A DNA stretch of 5,452 bases from Saprospiraceae bacterium (GCA_947441325.1 CANETR010000182.1:1-5452), one strand, 5' to 3'. Counted from the stretch's first letter, positions 1 through 5,452 are shown. Notes: a model not told the origin generated them from the letters alone. Numbers and translations are program-made.

Positions 1-462
1 AAATCTTGGCACCTTTCGCTGATGTTCTTTGTAATCGGGATATTTTGAAGCAGAAATCTCTTCCGAAAAATCGGAGCTGCCTTTGAATAAAATCAGTAAT
101 AAGAGACAGCCCATCATGGACCAATTGATCCAGCTTCCCGTCGAGGCATTACTGAAGAGATAGAAAACTATCCAGATAGCCTGTTCCATGGCGTAATTTG
201 GATGCCTGACAATCGACCAAAGACCAGTTCTGACAAAACCATGAGCGTACTCACCTAGTGGTTCATTGGCCTTTATTCTTCTATATTTCTCTGTTTGAAA
301 ATTGTATTGCTGCTGATCGGCAATATACTCCAGGATTACAAACAAAACAAAGACAGCAGCAAGTATCCAATCAGTCAGCAGAATTTCAGATGGCTGAGCA
401 TATAGCGTTGTAAGAATTGGCAATGTAAACAGAAAAATTAGTACATTTTGGTAAGCTGAAAT

Positions 463-467
463 AAAAA
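463..467 (-). other. Frameshift site in DUF1295 gene (one base missing in A tract)
   Basis: On the minus strand the upstream frame reads atg-tta-ttc-aac-cta-ttt and then only two bases before att-tca-gct-tac-caa-aat (ISAYQN). Adding one T to the five-T run restores MLFNLFFISAYQN, which fits the family and joins two long coding stretches. Without it the upstream frame ends at TAA 440-438. Confidence 0.85.
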
Positions 468-527
468 TAGGTTGAATAACATCCAAACAAATCTATTGTT
501 GAAACCTGGTCTTTCCCGTAGGATTTC

Positions 528-530
528 TCA
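528..530 (-). other. In-frame TGA at a conserved Trp position of the DUF1295 gene
   Basis: Codon 123 is TGA between GEEDYR and EILRERPGF. The family normally has Trp here, so one transition (TGG to TGA on the coding strand, C to T at 528 on the plus strand) explains the stop. Other Trp codons in this gene and in the neighbouring rng are ordinary TGG. Confidence 0.85.
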
Positions 531-930
531 GCGATAATCTTCTTCTCCTGCCCAGAATTTCCACTGATAGGCGCCTCTTCTTGCAAAGTTATAGGTAAGT
601 CTTAGTCCCCAAAATGTAACTAAAGCAGACATAAGTATCATGCGAGGACAAAAACCACCCATTACAGTCATATGCCAGACATAATAAATAGGGACTATGC
701 TCCACAATTTATCAACCTGAGAATTGTTACGGGAAATTTCACCAACAATAAAACAATAGGCAATTACGATGCTCACAGCAATTGACATATTAGCGAGAAT
801 GGCAGTTTGTAATTCATTGAGCGGCATTCCATAATAAAAAGAAAGTACTGGAATCACAATAATTGTGAGCAGTAGTACAATGATAGTTACAAGCATAAGA
901 TATTGATTTTAGAAGGCAATTTTACCAAAA

Positions 931-954
931 GGTTTATCCAAACCAAGCTGGTTT
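931..954 (-). promoter_or_regulatory. Two mutually exclusive short hairpins upstream of the DUF1295 gene
   Basis: On the plus strand GGTTT (931-935) can pair with AAACC (940-944) over a 4-base loop, while AAACCA (940-945) can instead pair with TGGTTT (949-954) over a 3-base loop. The central AAACC is shared, so only one can form. It lies between the rng terminator and the DUF1295 start. Regulatory meaning is inference only; the stems are short and no clear TANNTTTG promoter is visible here. Confidence 0.25.
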
Positions 955-977
955 TTGTTTGTAAAATTCGTTACCAT

Positions 978-1011
978 AAAAAAATGCCTTAGGAATGAAT
1001 CCCAAGGCATT
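978..1011 (-). terminator. Intrinsic terminator of rng
   Basis: On the minus strand AATGCCTT (1011-1004) pairs perfectly with AAGGCATT (990-983). The stem extends inward by a G-T wobble, two G-C pairs and an A-T pair to a 5-base loop, and a T run follows (982-978). The hairpin begins six bases after the rng stop codon, separating rng from the DUF1295 gene. Confidence 0.9.
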
Positions 1012-1017
1012 GTATTT

Positions 1018-2583
1018 TTAAGCAAGTCTTATTTCATCGTTATTCTCATTGATAAACTTGAATGAAGTAAGTGCAAAGTCATTGTCTGGACGTATATAAA
1101 TCCATTTTTTGTATTCACGCCACCATTTCATCTGCATGGAACTGAAAAACCAGCCACGTTTTAGATAGGCATGTATAAATGGGTGAACAATCAGACTTAA
1201 TTTTTGAGGACGTTGCGAGCCCATGATGATATCCAAATCTCTCTTGATTTCGTCTGTCACCAATAGTGAAGACTGAATTTTACCGCTTCCATTGCAGGTA
1301 GGGCATCTCTCAGCAGTTACTATATTAACCTGAGGTCTAACACGTTCGCGGGTTATCTGTAGAAGGCCAAATTTTGAGATAGGAAGAATGGTATGTTTGG
1401 CTTTATCACCAATCATAAATTTCTTCATTTCCTGATAAAGTAGGTTTCTGTTTTCGGTGCTGCGCATGTCGATAAAATCGACTATGATGATTCCACCAAT
1501 ATCGCGTAGTCTGAGTTGGCGGGCTATTTCTTCGGCAGCTTCTGTATTGACTCGTGTTGCATTTTCCTCCTGATCAGAGCTGACCATTTTGTGGCCGCTG
1601 TTTACATCAATAACATGCATAGCTTCGGTATGCTCTATTACAATATATGCACCGCTAGCCATGGTAGAAGTCTTACCAAATGAGGCTTTTATCTGTCTGG
1701 TTATACCATAATGATCATATATTGGTCTTGGTCCTGGATGTAATTTAACGAGGTCTTTTTTGCCTGGGGCAACCTTATCTAATTCATCTGTAACCTGTTC
1801 GAACATTTCCTTGCTATCAACAACAACGCGACTAAAACTGTCATTCCAAAAATCCCTGATGATAGTTTGAGTTTTATTTCCTTCGCTGAGGCACTTTATT
1901 GGACCAGTTGCATTGTGAAGTTGAGCGTACATGTACTCCCATTTTTCCAACAGGTACTTAATGTCTTCATGAATATCAGAAACCTTTCGGCCTTCTGCTG
2001 CGGTACGAACAATAAAACCAAAATTTTTCGGTCTCAAATTCTCAACCAAAGATTTTAAGCGGTTTCTTTCTTCCTCAGTACCAATTTTCTTTGAAACAGC
2101 AATAGTACTTGAAAATGGAGTAAGCACAAGATATCTGCCAGCAATTGTAATTTCACAGCACAATCTTGGACCTTTTGTTGAAATAGGTTCTTTTAGAACT
2201 TGAACCAAAACAAGCTGCCCTTTTTTAAGCACGTTCGCTATTTTACCTTTGGGCATTTTTGGGATATCGGGCTCGATGATAAAATCGCCTAACTGACCAT
2301 TTTTCTGACCACCGGACATGCCATTGCTAGTAAGTTTTTGAACCGATCGCAATTTAGGCCCCAAATCTGTATAGTGCAGAAAGGCGTCCTTTTCTTTTAG
2401 GCCAATATCGACAAATGCCGCATTGAGTCCAGGTAAGAGTTTCGAAATTTTGCCGAGAAAAATATCTCCGACGGCTAAGCCACTAACGGGCTTCTGGTTG
2501 TGTAATTCAACCAATTTTTTATTTTCCAGTAGTGCAATTTGAGTTTCTTTTGCACCGGAAGTTATAATGAGTTCTTTTTCCAA
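1018..2583 (-). CDS. rng: Ribonuclease G/E family endoribonuclease
   Basis: A 521-residue Rne/Rng-family endoribonuclease, a cytoplasmic enzyme that cuts single-stranded AU-rich RNA in rRNA maturation and mRNA decay. The start MEKELIITSGAKETQIALLE is typical of the family. The S1 RNA-binding region spans about 37-135 (VGDIFLGKISKLLPGLNAAF, later GQLVLVQVLKEPISTKGPR) and holds an insert near 78-118. The metal-binding catalytic core shows HVIDVNSG with D326 and GGIIIVDFIDM with D369/D372, matching the Mg-binding Asp pair of E. coli RNase E. The zinc-link CPTC follows at 427-430, then a C-terminal region ending near EIRLA. There is no long degradosome scaffold tail, so it is RNase G-like in length. 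The start codon is TTG at 2583; an in-frame TAA four codons upstream (2595-2593) and no ATG between them make it the only plausible start. A terminator follows directly; a palindrome and a hairpin lie in the leader. Confidence 0.95.
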   Translation of the reverse strand: MEKELIITSGAKETQIALLENKKLVELHNQKPVSGLAVGDIFLGKISKLLPGLNAAFVDIGLKEKDAFLHYTDLGPKLRSVQKLTSNGMSGGQKNGQLGDFIIEPDIPKMPKGKIANVLKKGQLVLVQVLKEPISTKGPRLCCEITIAGRYLVLTPFSSTIAVSKKIGTEEERNRLKSLVENLRPKNFGFIVRTAAEGRKVSDIHEDIKYLLEKWEYMYAQLHNATGPIKCLSEGNKTQTIIRDFWNDSFSRVVVDSKEMFEQVTDELDKVAPGKKDLVKLHPGPRPIYDHYGITRQIKASFGKTSTMASGAYIVIEHTEAMHVIDVNSGHKMVSSDQEENATRVNTEAAEEIARQLRLRDIGGIIIVDFIDMRSTENRNLLYQEMKKFMIGDKAKHTILPISKFGLLQITRERVRPQVNIVTAERCPTCNGSGKIQSSLLVTDEIKRDLDIIMGSQRPQKLSLIVHPFIHAYLKRGWFFSSMQMKWWREYKKWIYIRPDNDFALTSFKFINENNDEIRLA

Positions 2584-2617
2584 AGCCTTGATTTATAAAT
2601 CGTTGTGATAATGATTT

Positions 2618-2637
2618 AGTGGCATAAAAATGCCATT
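2618..2637 (-). promoter_or_regulatory. Hairpin in the rng 5' leader
   Basis: On the minus strand AATGGCAT (2637-2630) pairs with ATGCCACT (2625-2618) over a TTTT loop; the stem has eight pairs including one G-U. No T run follows, so it is not a terminator. It sits 35 bases before the TTG start of rng. E. coli rne is autoregulated through its 5' untranslated region, which makes a leader structure here worth noting, but function is inference. Confidence 0.4.
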
Positions 2638-2639
2638 GG

Positions 2640-2655
2640 GAAACAAATTTGTTTC
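2640..2655. promoter_or_regulatory. Perfect 16-bp palindrome upstream of rng (possible operator)
   Basis: GAAACAAATTTGTTTC is a perfect inverted repeat without spacer. It lies 57 bases upstream of the rng start and 65 bases beyond the preceding terminator. It contains CAAATTTG, one mismatch from the Bacteroidota -7 element TANNTTTG, but no TTG sits at the matching -33 distance. It could be a dimeric-regulator operator overlapping a promoter, or an AT-rich coincidence. Confidence 0.35.
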
Positions 2656-2720
2656 ACTTAAATAATAAAGCCGTACTTTTTACAGGCTACAGGAAATCAA
2701 GGTAGGTTAAAACAGGAATC

Positions 2721-2756
2721 AAAAAAAAAAGGGCAAGACACAAACGGGCTTGCCCT
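2721..2756 (-). terminator. Strong intrinsic terminator after the small basic protein gene
   Basis: On the minus strand AGGGCAAG (2756-2749) pairs perfectly with CTTGCCCT (2737-2730) over an 11-base loop and is followed by a run of T (2730-2721). It lies 40 bases after the stop of the 31-residue gene and ends the HU-TPR-small-protein unit ahead of rng. Confidence 0.93.
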
Positions 2757-2796
2757 CTGAAAAAATGTTTATTATTTTTTACTAGAAGACTAAGAA

Positions 2797-2892
2797 TTAC
2801 TTCTTCTTCTTCTTGTGACGATTTTTGCGAAGGCGCTTTTTGCGTTTGTGTGTCGCAATCTTATGTCTCTTACGTTTTTTTCCGCAGGGCAT
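2797..2892 (-). CDS. 31-residue highly basic COX24/AURKAIP1 (mS38-like) protein, probable ribosomal protein
   Basis: ATG 2892 to TAA 2797 encodes 31 residues starting MPCGKKRKRHKIATHKRKKR; more than half are Lys or Arg, and the protein ends in five Lys. This matches the short Bacteroidota proteins annotated as AURKAIP1/COX24 domain (PF08213), whose C-terminal domain is the mitochondrial small-subunit protein mS38; related basic peptides (bS22) occur in actinobacterial ribosomes. A structural role in the 30S subunit, bound to rRNA, is therefore likely but inferred. The gene lies 51 bases after the TPR gene and is closed by a strong terminator. TAACTTTA (2912-2905) upstream is one base off the TANNTTTG element but lies very close to the start and has no -33 partner, so cotranscription from the HU promoter is more likely. 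The family assignment rests on motif memory; the reading frame itself is clear. Its length puts it below common gene-calling cutoffs. Confidence 0.85.
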   Translation of the reverse strand: MPCGKKRKRHKIATHKRKKRLRKNRHKKKKK

Positions 2893-2943
2893 AGTGCTTT
2901 GTTTTAAAGTTAAAAAATCATTTTATCTTACTGAATGTAAGGT

Positions 2944-3837
2944 TTAATTTACACCCTTTTCTAATTTTTCTAAACTGGCTTTGAGTTCTTTTTGAACACT
3001 GGGGTTATCTGATGTGAGCTCAATGCATTTTTTGTAGTGAAAAATAGCTTTATCTTTTTCATTAGATTTAGCAAAACATTCGGCTAATGAAAAATGCGCT
3101 TCCAAAACCATTCCGGGGTCTACCCCGCCTTTCGATTCAGCTAGTTTCAACACTTTTTCGAAACGGGGGATAGCTTTTTGAACATCTCCCGATCTTGTAA
3201 AAGATAAACGGCCTAATTGAAGGTTGATATTGATATTATCAGGATTCTTTTTATCGAGTTCCAATAATTTTTGAGCACCAGTCATAGGCATAACCTTTGT
3301 ATCAACCATGCTCAATTCAACATACATCACCGCTTCATTTATTCCATGCTGAACACTGTCTGGCTCAAGTTTAAAAGCTTTTTGAAAAGCATTTATGGCC
3401 TTATGCCCCAGGTATTTTTTGAGTGCAACATCAGCAAGTTCTTTGTTAAAAGCTATGCCAAAAGTTGTACCGCTTATCGCCCAGGCTTCACCACTTGGTT
3501 TGAGTTCGGCAACTTTTTCGGCATAATAAGCGCCAGCTGCAAAATTACCGAACTCATTCCAAGTTCTTGATATTAATTTCAATGTTAGTACTTCTTCTTC
3601 TAAGTTTTTTGCCTGAGACTTCTGCTGTTCCAAAGCTGATAAGAGCTTAATTTGTGAACTATCTAAAGTACTTCTTGCCCCTGCAAGCATAGCTTGGTCG
3701 TTGAGCGGTGGAAGCGAATCAGTTGCAGATTCGGATCCTTTTTTAATTATCGGTTTTGTTCTACCAAAACTAAACAACATTAAAAAAAGCAGAATCGAAA
3801 CAACAATTACGATAATTTGAGAAGTGTTCAAACGCAT
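2944..3837 (-). CDS. Membrane-anchored tetratricopeptide-repeat protein
   Basis: A 297-residue protein from ATG 3837 (MRLNTSQ). An in-frame TTG seven codons upstream (3858) would give 304 residues; the ATG is preferred because the short charged start then leads straight into one hydrophobic helix (residues about 7-23), the usual layout of this anchored TPR type. A polar linker (about 25-60) and a helical stretch rich in Gln, Lys and Glu (about 60-85) follow. TPR-like helix pairs come next: LISRTWNEFGNFAAGAYYAE (88-107), HKAINAFQKAFKLEPDS (145-161), a pair around 187-235 ending in AIPRFEKVLKLA, and VLEAHFSLAECFAKSNEKDK with AIFHYKKCIEL (244-274). No enzymatic domain is seen. TPRs bind protein partners; the partner is unknown. 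It lies 74 bases after HU and 51 before the small basic protein gene, probably in one operon with both. The single helix without a signal-peptidase site suggests an inner-membrane anchor; topology is not determined. Confidence 0.85.
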   Translation of the reverse strand: MRLNTSQIIVIVVSILLFLMLFSFGRTKPIIKKGSESATDSLPPLNDQAMLAGARSTLDSSQIKLLSALEQQKSQAKNLEEEVLTLKLISRTWNEFGNFAAGAYYAEKVAELKPSGEAWAISGTTFGIAFNKELADVALKKYLGHKAINAFQKAFKLEPDSVQHGINEAVMYVELSMVDTKVMPMTGAQKLLELDKKNPDNININLQLGRLSFTRSGDVQKAIPRFEKVLKLAESKGGVDPGMVLEAHFSLAECFAKSNEKDKAIFHYKKCIELTSDNPSVQKELKASLEKLEKGVN

Positions 3838-3863
3838 GAGCGCAGGTAAAAATTTCAACCGGA

Positions 3864-3878
3864 TTACTTTTCAAGTAA
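3864..3878 (-). repeat. Short inverted repeat between HU and TPR genes
   Basis: TTACTT (3864-3869) and AAGTAA (3873-3878) form a six-pair stem over three bases in the HU-TPR gap. No T run follows on the minus strand, so it is not a terminator. It may be an mRNA processing or stabilising hairpin, or chance. Confidence 0.25.
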
Positions 3879-3911
3879 AGATTAGATGGAGAACCGGGGA
3901 TCGGGTGAAAA

Positions 3912-4214
3912 CTATTTCTTCTTTGATTCAGATTTCAAAGTAGATTTTACCTTGTCAACGAATACTTTGGCAGGTTTGAAAGCAGGGATGAAATGCTCTG
4001 GTATTTCTATAGACTTGTTAGCTTTGATGTTACGGCCTACTTTACGGGCACGTTTTTTTGCAATAAAGCTACCAAAACCACGTACATAAACATTCTCGCC
4101 TTCCGCGATGCTTTCTTTAACTTCTTTGAAGAAAGTTTCCAATGTAAGGAGTATATCGTACTTGGAGATTTCAGTTTTCTCCGAAATACGAGATACAAGA
4201 TCAGCTTTTCTCAT
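3912..4214 (-). CDS. HU-family DNA-binding protein
   Basis: A 100-residue histone-like protein that binds and bends DNA as a dimer in the nucleoid. It aligns without gaps to E. coli HU over its first 90 residues: the helical dimerisation part (1-40, MRKADLVSRISEKTEISKYD onward), the GFGSF turn (46-50) and the beta-arm signature from G60 (GRNIKANKSIEIPEHFIPAF). At position 63, where E. coli HU has the DNA-intercalating Pro (GRNP), this protein has Ile. That matches my memory of one Bacteroidota HU subfamily but predicts a different bend. A Lys/Ser tail (91-100, ending SKKK) extends beyond standard HU. The start is ATG 4214, preceded by a purine-rich stretch and, about 30 bases upstream, by a near-perfect phylum-type promoter. 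It is the first gene of a probable HU-TPR-small-protein unit. The proximity to rng agrees with a gene order I recall from other Bacteroidota. Confidence 0.95.
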   Translation of the reverse strand: MRKADLVSRISEKTEISKYDILLTLETFFKEVKESIAEGENVYVRGFGSFIAKKRARKVGRNIKANKSIEIPEHFIPAFKPAKVFVDKVKSTLKSESKKK

Positions 4215-4243
4215 TCTCTTCTTTTTTATTTAAAAAGGTTCTA

Positions 4244-4274
4244 CAAATTTATATTTTCTGAAAGTGTGTGCAAA
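4244..4274 (-). promoter_or_regulatory. Bacteroidota-type promoter of the HU gene
   Basis: On the minus strand TTTG (4274-4271; the consensus TTG is 4273-4271) is followed by exactly 19 bases and then TAAATTTG (4251-4244). This is a full match to the Bacteroidota primary-sigma consensus TTG-N19-TANNTTTG. The start site should fall near 4240, giving a leader of about 25 bases to ATG 4214. Confidence 0.85.
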
Positions 4275-4453
4275 TGTCGTACTTTTTAATTAAAAAAGAA
4301 AATAAAAGCCCATGAATTTTGATTTATTTGAACATTTGGCATTTTAATAAGCAATTAAAAACTAGTTGGCTATTATTTTATCAAGATTAAATATTTTCAC
4401 GCAATTTATTATGTTCAATAAAATAGCTTTTAATATATTTTAAATATGATAAA
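4275..4453. other. AT-rich intergenic region upstream of the HU promoter
   Basis: Between the rnhB stop and the HU promoter I see no gene. The stretch is very AT-rich. It holds GCTATT (4369-4374) with a distant complement AATAGC (4422-4427) and a direct repeat ATTTG-aac-ATTTG (4326-4338). There is no convincing terminator for rnhB. It may contain further binding sites for HU regulation, but nothing specific can be claimed. Confidence 0.5.
4283..4296 (-). promoter_or_regulatory. A/T-tract palindrome in UP-element position of the HU promoter
   Basis: TTTTTAATTAAAAA is a perfect 14-bp palindrome lying 9-22 bases upstream of the -33 TTTG, roughly -43 to -56 from the expected start. Position and composition resemble an UP element bound by RNA polymerase alpha C-terminal domains, or an intrinsically bent tract that HU itself might bind. 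Both readings are inference. Confidence 0.4.
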
Positions 4454-5059
4454 TCAGAACAGTTTGCCTTGGTCTTCTTCGGGTGGAAGCAATGTGAAAC
4501 TTAGGCGATGATGGATATTTGAGCCATTTTTTTTGATTGCTTCGCGATGTGCTTTTGTTGGATACCCCTTATTCTCATCCCATCTGTATGAAGGATATTC
4601 ATCATGAATCTTTTCCATATATAGATCTCGATATGTTTTGGCAAGAATAGATGCCGCTGCTATTGAAAGATATTTTCCATCACCTTTTATAATACAATGA
4701 TGTTGGATGGAATTATATTTTTTGAATCTGTTTCCATCAATTAAAAGCGATTCGGGACTTACATCCAATTGTTCAATTGCCCTGTGCATGGCCAAAATGG
4801 AGGCATTAAGAATATTGATTGTATCAATTTCCGACGCTGAAACTTCGGCAACAGCCCAAGCAATTGCGTCCTGCTCAATTTGTGGTCTCAATAAATGTCG
4901 CTGTTTTTCATTCAGCTTTTTTGAATCGTTCAGTAAAGGATTTGTATAATCCTTAGGAAGAATAACTGCTGCAGCAAAAACCGGACCGGCAAGGCAGCCT
5001 CTGCCAGCCTCATCACAGCCAGCTTCTATCAAAAGAGGATCGAAAAAAGATAATAACAT
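4454..5059 (-). CDS. rnhB: Ribonuclease HII
   Basis: A 201-residue cytoplasmic endonuclease that cuts the RNA strand of RNA:DNA hybrids and incises at single ribonucleotides embedded in DNA, starting ribonucleotide excision repair. The four metal-binding acidic residues are visible: D16 and E17 in [15 protein letters not shown]108 in LLIDGNRF and D127 in IIKGDGKY. The GRG motif (19-21), which senses the RNA-DNA junction, is intact, as are [14 protein letters not shown] (132-145), [12 protein letters not shown] (164-175) and the C-terminal HHRLSFTLL (183-191). Length is normal and no lesion is seen. ATG 5059 is immediately preceded by an in-frame TAG, which fixes it as the earliest start. The DUF2851 gene ends 32 bases upstream in the same direction, so the two are probably cotranscribed; TAATTTTG (5086-5079) in that gap could give a weak internal promoter. 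Confidence 0.96.
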   Translation of the reverse strand: MLLSFFDPLLIEAGCDEAGRGCLAGPVFAAAVILPKDYTNPLLNDSKKLNEKQRHLLRPQIEQDAIAWAVAEVSASEIDTINILNASILAMHRAIEQLDVSPESLLIDGNRFKKYNSIQHHCIIKGDGKYLSIAAASILAKTYRDLYMEKIHDEYPSYRWDENKGYPTKAHREAIKKNGSNIHHRLSFTLLPPEEDQGKLF

Positions 5060-5078
5060 CTACTCATGTTTTGTTTGG

Positions 5079-5086
5079 CAAAATTA
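5079..5086 (-). promoter_or_regulatory. Possible -7 element ahead of rnhB
   Basis: TAATTTTG on the minus strand matches TANNTTTG exactly, 19 bases before the rnhB ATG. The nearest upstream TTG (5114-5112) is 25 bases away, too far for the usual spacing, so this is at best a weak or chance promoter in a very AT-rich gap. Confidence 0.25.
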
Positions 5087-5091
5087 ATAAT

Positions 5092-5452
5092 TTATCTCAT
5101 AATTTGATTCCCAACTGCACATTCCAAACAGCTTTTTGGTTCGCAGTAATGTCTTTTCAGGTGTATCAATGCCTGTGTCTGATGTGCATTATCAATCCTA
5201 AGGCCTAAGTTTTTCCAGATTCTGATAATTGAATTTTCTTCGGCTTCGGTCTGCTCAAGCCACAATAAGGCCCGGTCAATTAAATCTTCCCTTTGCATCA
5301 TTTTGCCATAATGAAACAAAAATGGAACCAAGGTATTGATTACAATGCTTTGGATGGCTGCTTCTCCCAGGGATTTTTGCTGCCTTTTTTGGGTGTTATC
5401 TTCAAAACGATAATGCTCCAACCAATAGTCTGAAACTTTCAGCGCAAAGGCT
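5092..5452 (-). CDS. DUF2851 family protein, C-terminal part
   Basis: The last 119 codons of a gene whose start lies beyond the right edge; the frame is open from 5451 to TAA 5092. A TTG at 5421 is internal, because coding sequence of family type (AFALKVSDYWLEHYRFED) continues upstream of it. DUF2851 proteins are a Bacteroidota family of unknown function, usually more than 400 residues long, so most of the protein is missing from view. The visible part matches the family C-terminus: LGEAAIQSIVINTLVPFLF, then ALLWLEQTEAEENSIIRIW, then QALIHLKRHYC. It closes with a cysteine cluster C-x4-C-x2-C (C103, C108 and C111 of the visible part) just before the end. The cluster could bind a metal or an iron-sulphur centre, but that is inference. 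No membrane segment is evident here. It lies 32 bases upstream of rnhB. Confidence 0.85.
   Translation of the reverse strand, partial: AFALKVSDYWLEHYRFEDNTQKRQQKSLGEAAIQSIVINTLVPFLFHYGKMMQREDLIDRALLWLEQTEAEENSIIRIWKNLGLRIDNAHQTQALIHLKRHYCEPKSCLECAVGNQIMR

Larger units (their letters stand above)
1..896 (-). pseudogene. DUF1295 / steroid 5-alpha-reductase-like membrane protein, doubly disrupted, 3' end beyond window
   Basis: Members of this family (DUF1295, PF06966) are multi-pass membrane proteins related to the C-terminal domain of steroid 5-alpha reductases; they are presumed NAD(P)H-dependent reductases, with substrate unknown in bacteria. From ATG 896 the frame encodes hydrophobic helices near residues 3-20, 31-51, 65-83 and 86-105, then the family motifs GLRLTYNFARRG and FWAGEEDYR. 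A TGA follows at codon 123, where the family has Trp (DYRWEILRERPGF). Reading on, the frame gives EILRERPGFNNRFVWMLFN and then needs a +1 correction in codon 145 to continue as FFISAYQNVLIF. From there it is open to the window edge, through GFVRTGLWSIVRHPNYAMEQ (residues 220-239; RHPNY is a family hallmark) to KVPRF. The corrected product has 299 residues in the window, about the usual family length, so only a few C-terminal codons are missing. Family assignment is firm. Whether the lesions are biological or sequence errors cannot be decided here. Confidence 0.88.

Noticed and set aside
528..530. TGA read as Trp (alternative genetic code) or as selenocysteine
   Set aside because: rnhB ends at a TGA at the right family length, Trp is encoded by TGG in the neighbours, and the same DUF1295 gene has a separate frameshift. 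The position is a Trp, not a Cys/Sec site, so a mutation or error is simpler.
386..586. Minus-strand open frame starting with MQEEAPISGN
   Set aside because: It overlaps the DUF1295 gene in another frame and has no family resemblance; it is open only by chance.
1867..2058. Plus-strand open frame inside rng
   Set aside because: It is antisense to well-conserved RNase G sequence with no recognisable product.
2927..2941. CTTAC/GTAAG hairpin after the TPR gene as a terminator
   Set aside because: The stem has only five AT-rich pairs and the T run lies about a dozen bases further on, so it is too weak to call.
3271..3570. Plus-strand open frame inside the TPR gene
   Set aside because: Shadow of the TPR coding region; the minus-strand frame explains the sequence.
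3838..3858. TTG 3858 as the start of the TPR protein
   Set aside because: It is possible, but the ATG seven codons later gives the usual short start directly before the membrane helix.
3886..4289. Two overlapping plus-strand open frames across the HU gene
   Set aside because: They are antisense to a gap-free HU alignment and show no domain.
4369..4427. Distant GCTATT/AATAGC repeat as the rnhB terminator
   Set aside because: The loop is nearly 50 bases, the arms are short and AT-rich, and no clean T run follows.
4707..4949. Plus-strand open frame inside rnhB
   Set aside because: It is antisense to the catalytic core of RNase HII and looks like low-complexity shadow sequence.

Overview
The window reads as ordinary chromosomal DNA of a member of the Bacteroidota. 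The pointers are an AT-rich background, families that are typical of or restricted to this phylum (DUF2851, a small COX24/AURKAIP1-like basic protein, a Bacteroidota-type HU and RNase G), TTG starts with weak or absent Shine-Dalgarno sequences, and a promoter matching the phylum's TTG-N19-TANNTTTG consensus ahead of the HU gene. I cannot place it confidently below phylum level.

Every gene is on the minus strand, so transcription runs from high to low coordinates. From right to left: the C-terminal part of a DUF2851 protein (runs off the right edge); rnhB (RNase HII); an AT-rich intergenic stretch of about 240 bases holding the HU promoter; an HU-family DNA-binding protein; a membrane-anchored TPR protein; a 31-residue, extremely basic COX24/mS38-like protein followed by a strong intrinsic terminator; a leader with a palindrome and a hairpin; rng (RNase G/E family) with a TTG start and its own terminator; and a DUF1295 (steroid 5-alpha-reductase-like) membrane protein gene that runs off the left edge.

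HU, TPR and the small basic protein look like one transcription unit, from the promoter near 4260 to the terminator near 2740. rng looks like a separate unit closed by the terminator near 995. The shared themes are nucleic-acid housekeeping: nucleoid structure (HU), RNA processing and decay (RNase G), RNA:DNA hybrid removal (RNase HII) and probably the ribosome (small basic protein).

The clearest anomaly is the DUF1295 gene. It carries two separate lesions: a TGA in place of an expected Trp codon, and a one-base loss in a short A tract about 60 bases further along. The rest of its reading frame is intact to the window edge. It is either a very young pseudogene or a place with two sequence errors. 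I found no mobile element, CRISPR array, tRNA, rRNA, phage or defence module, and nothing I would call a new biological system. The remaining findings are small regulatory or residue-level points.
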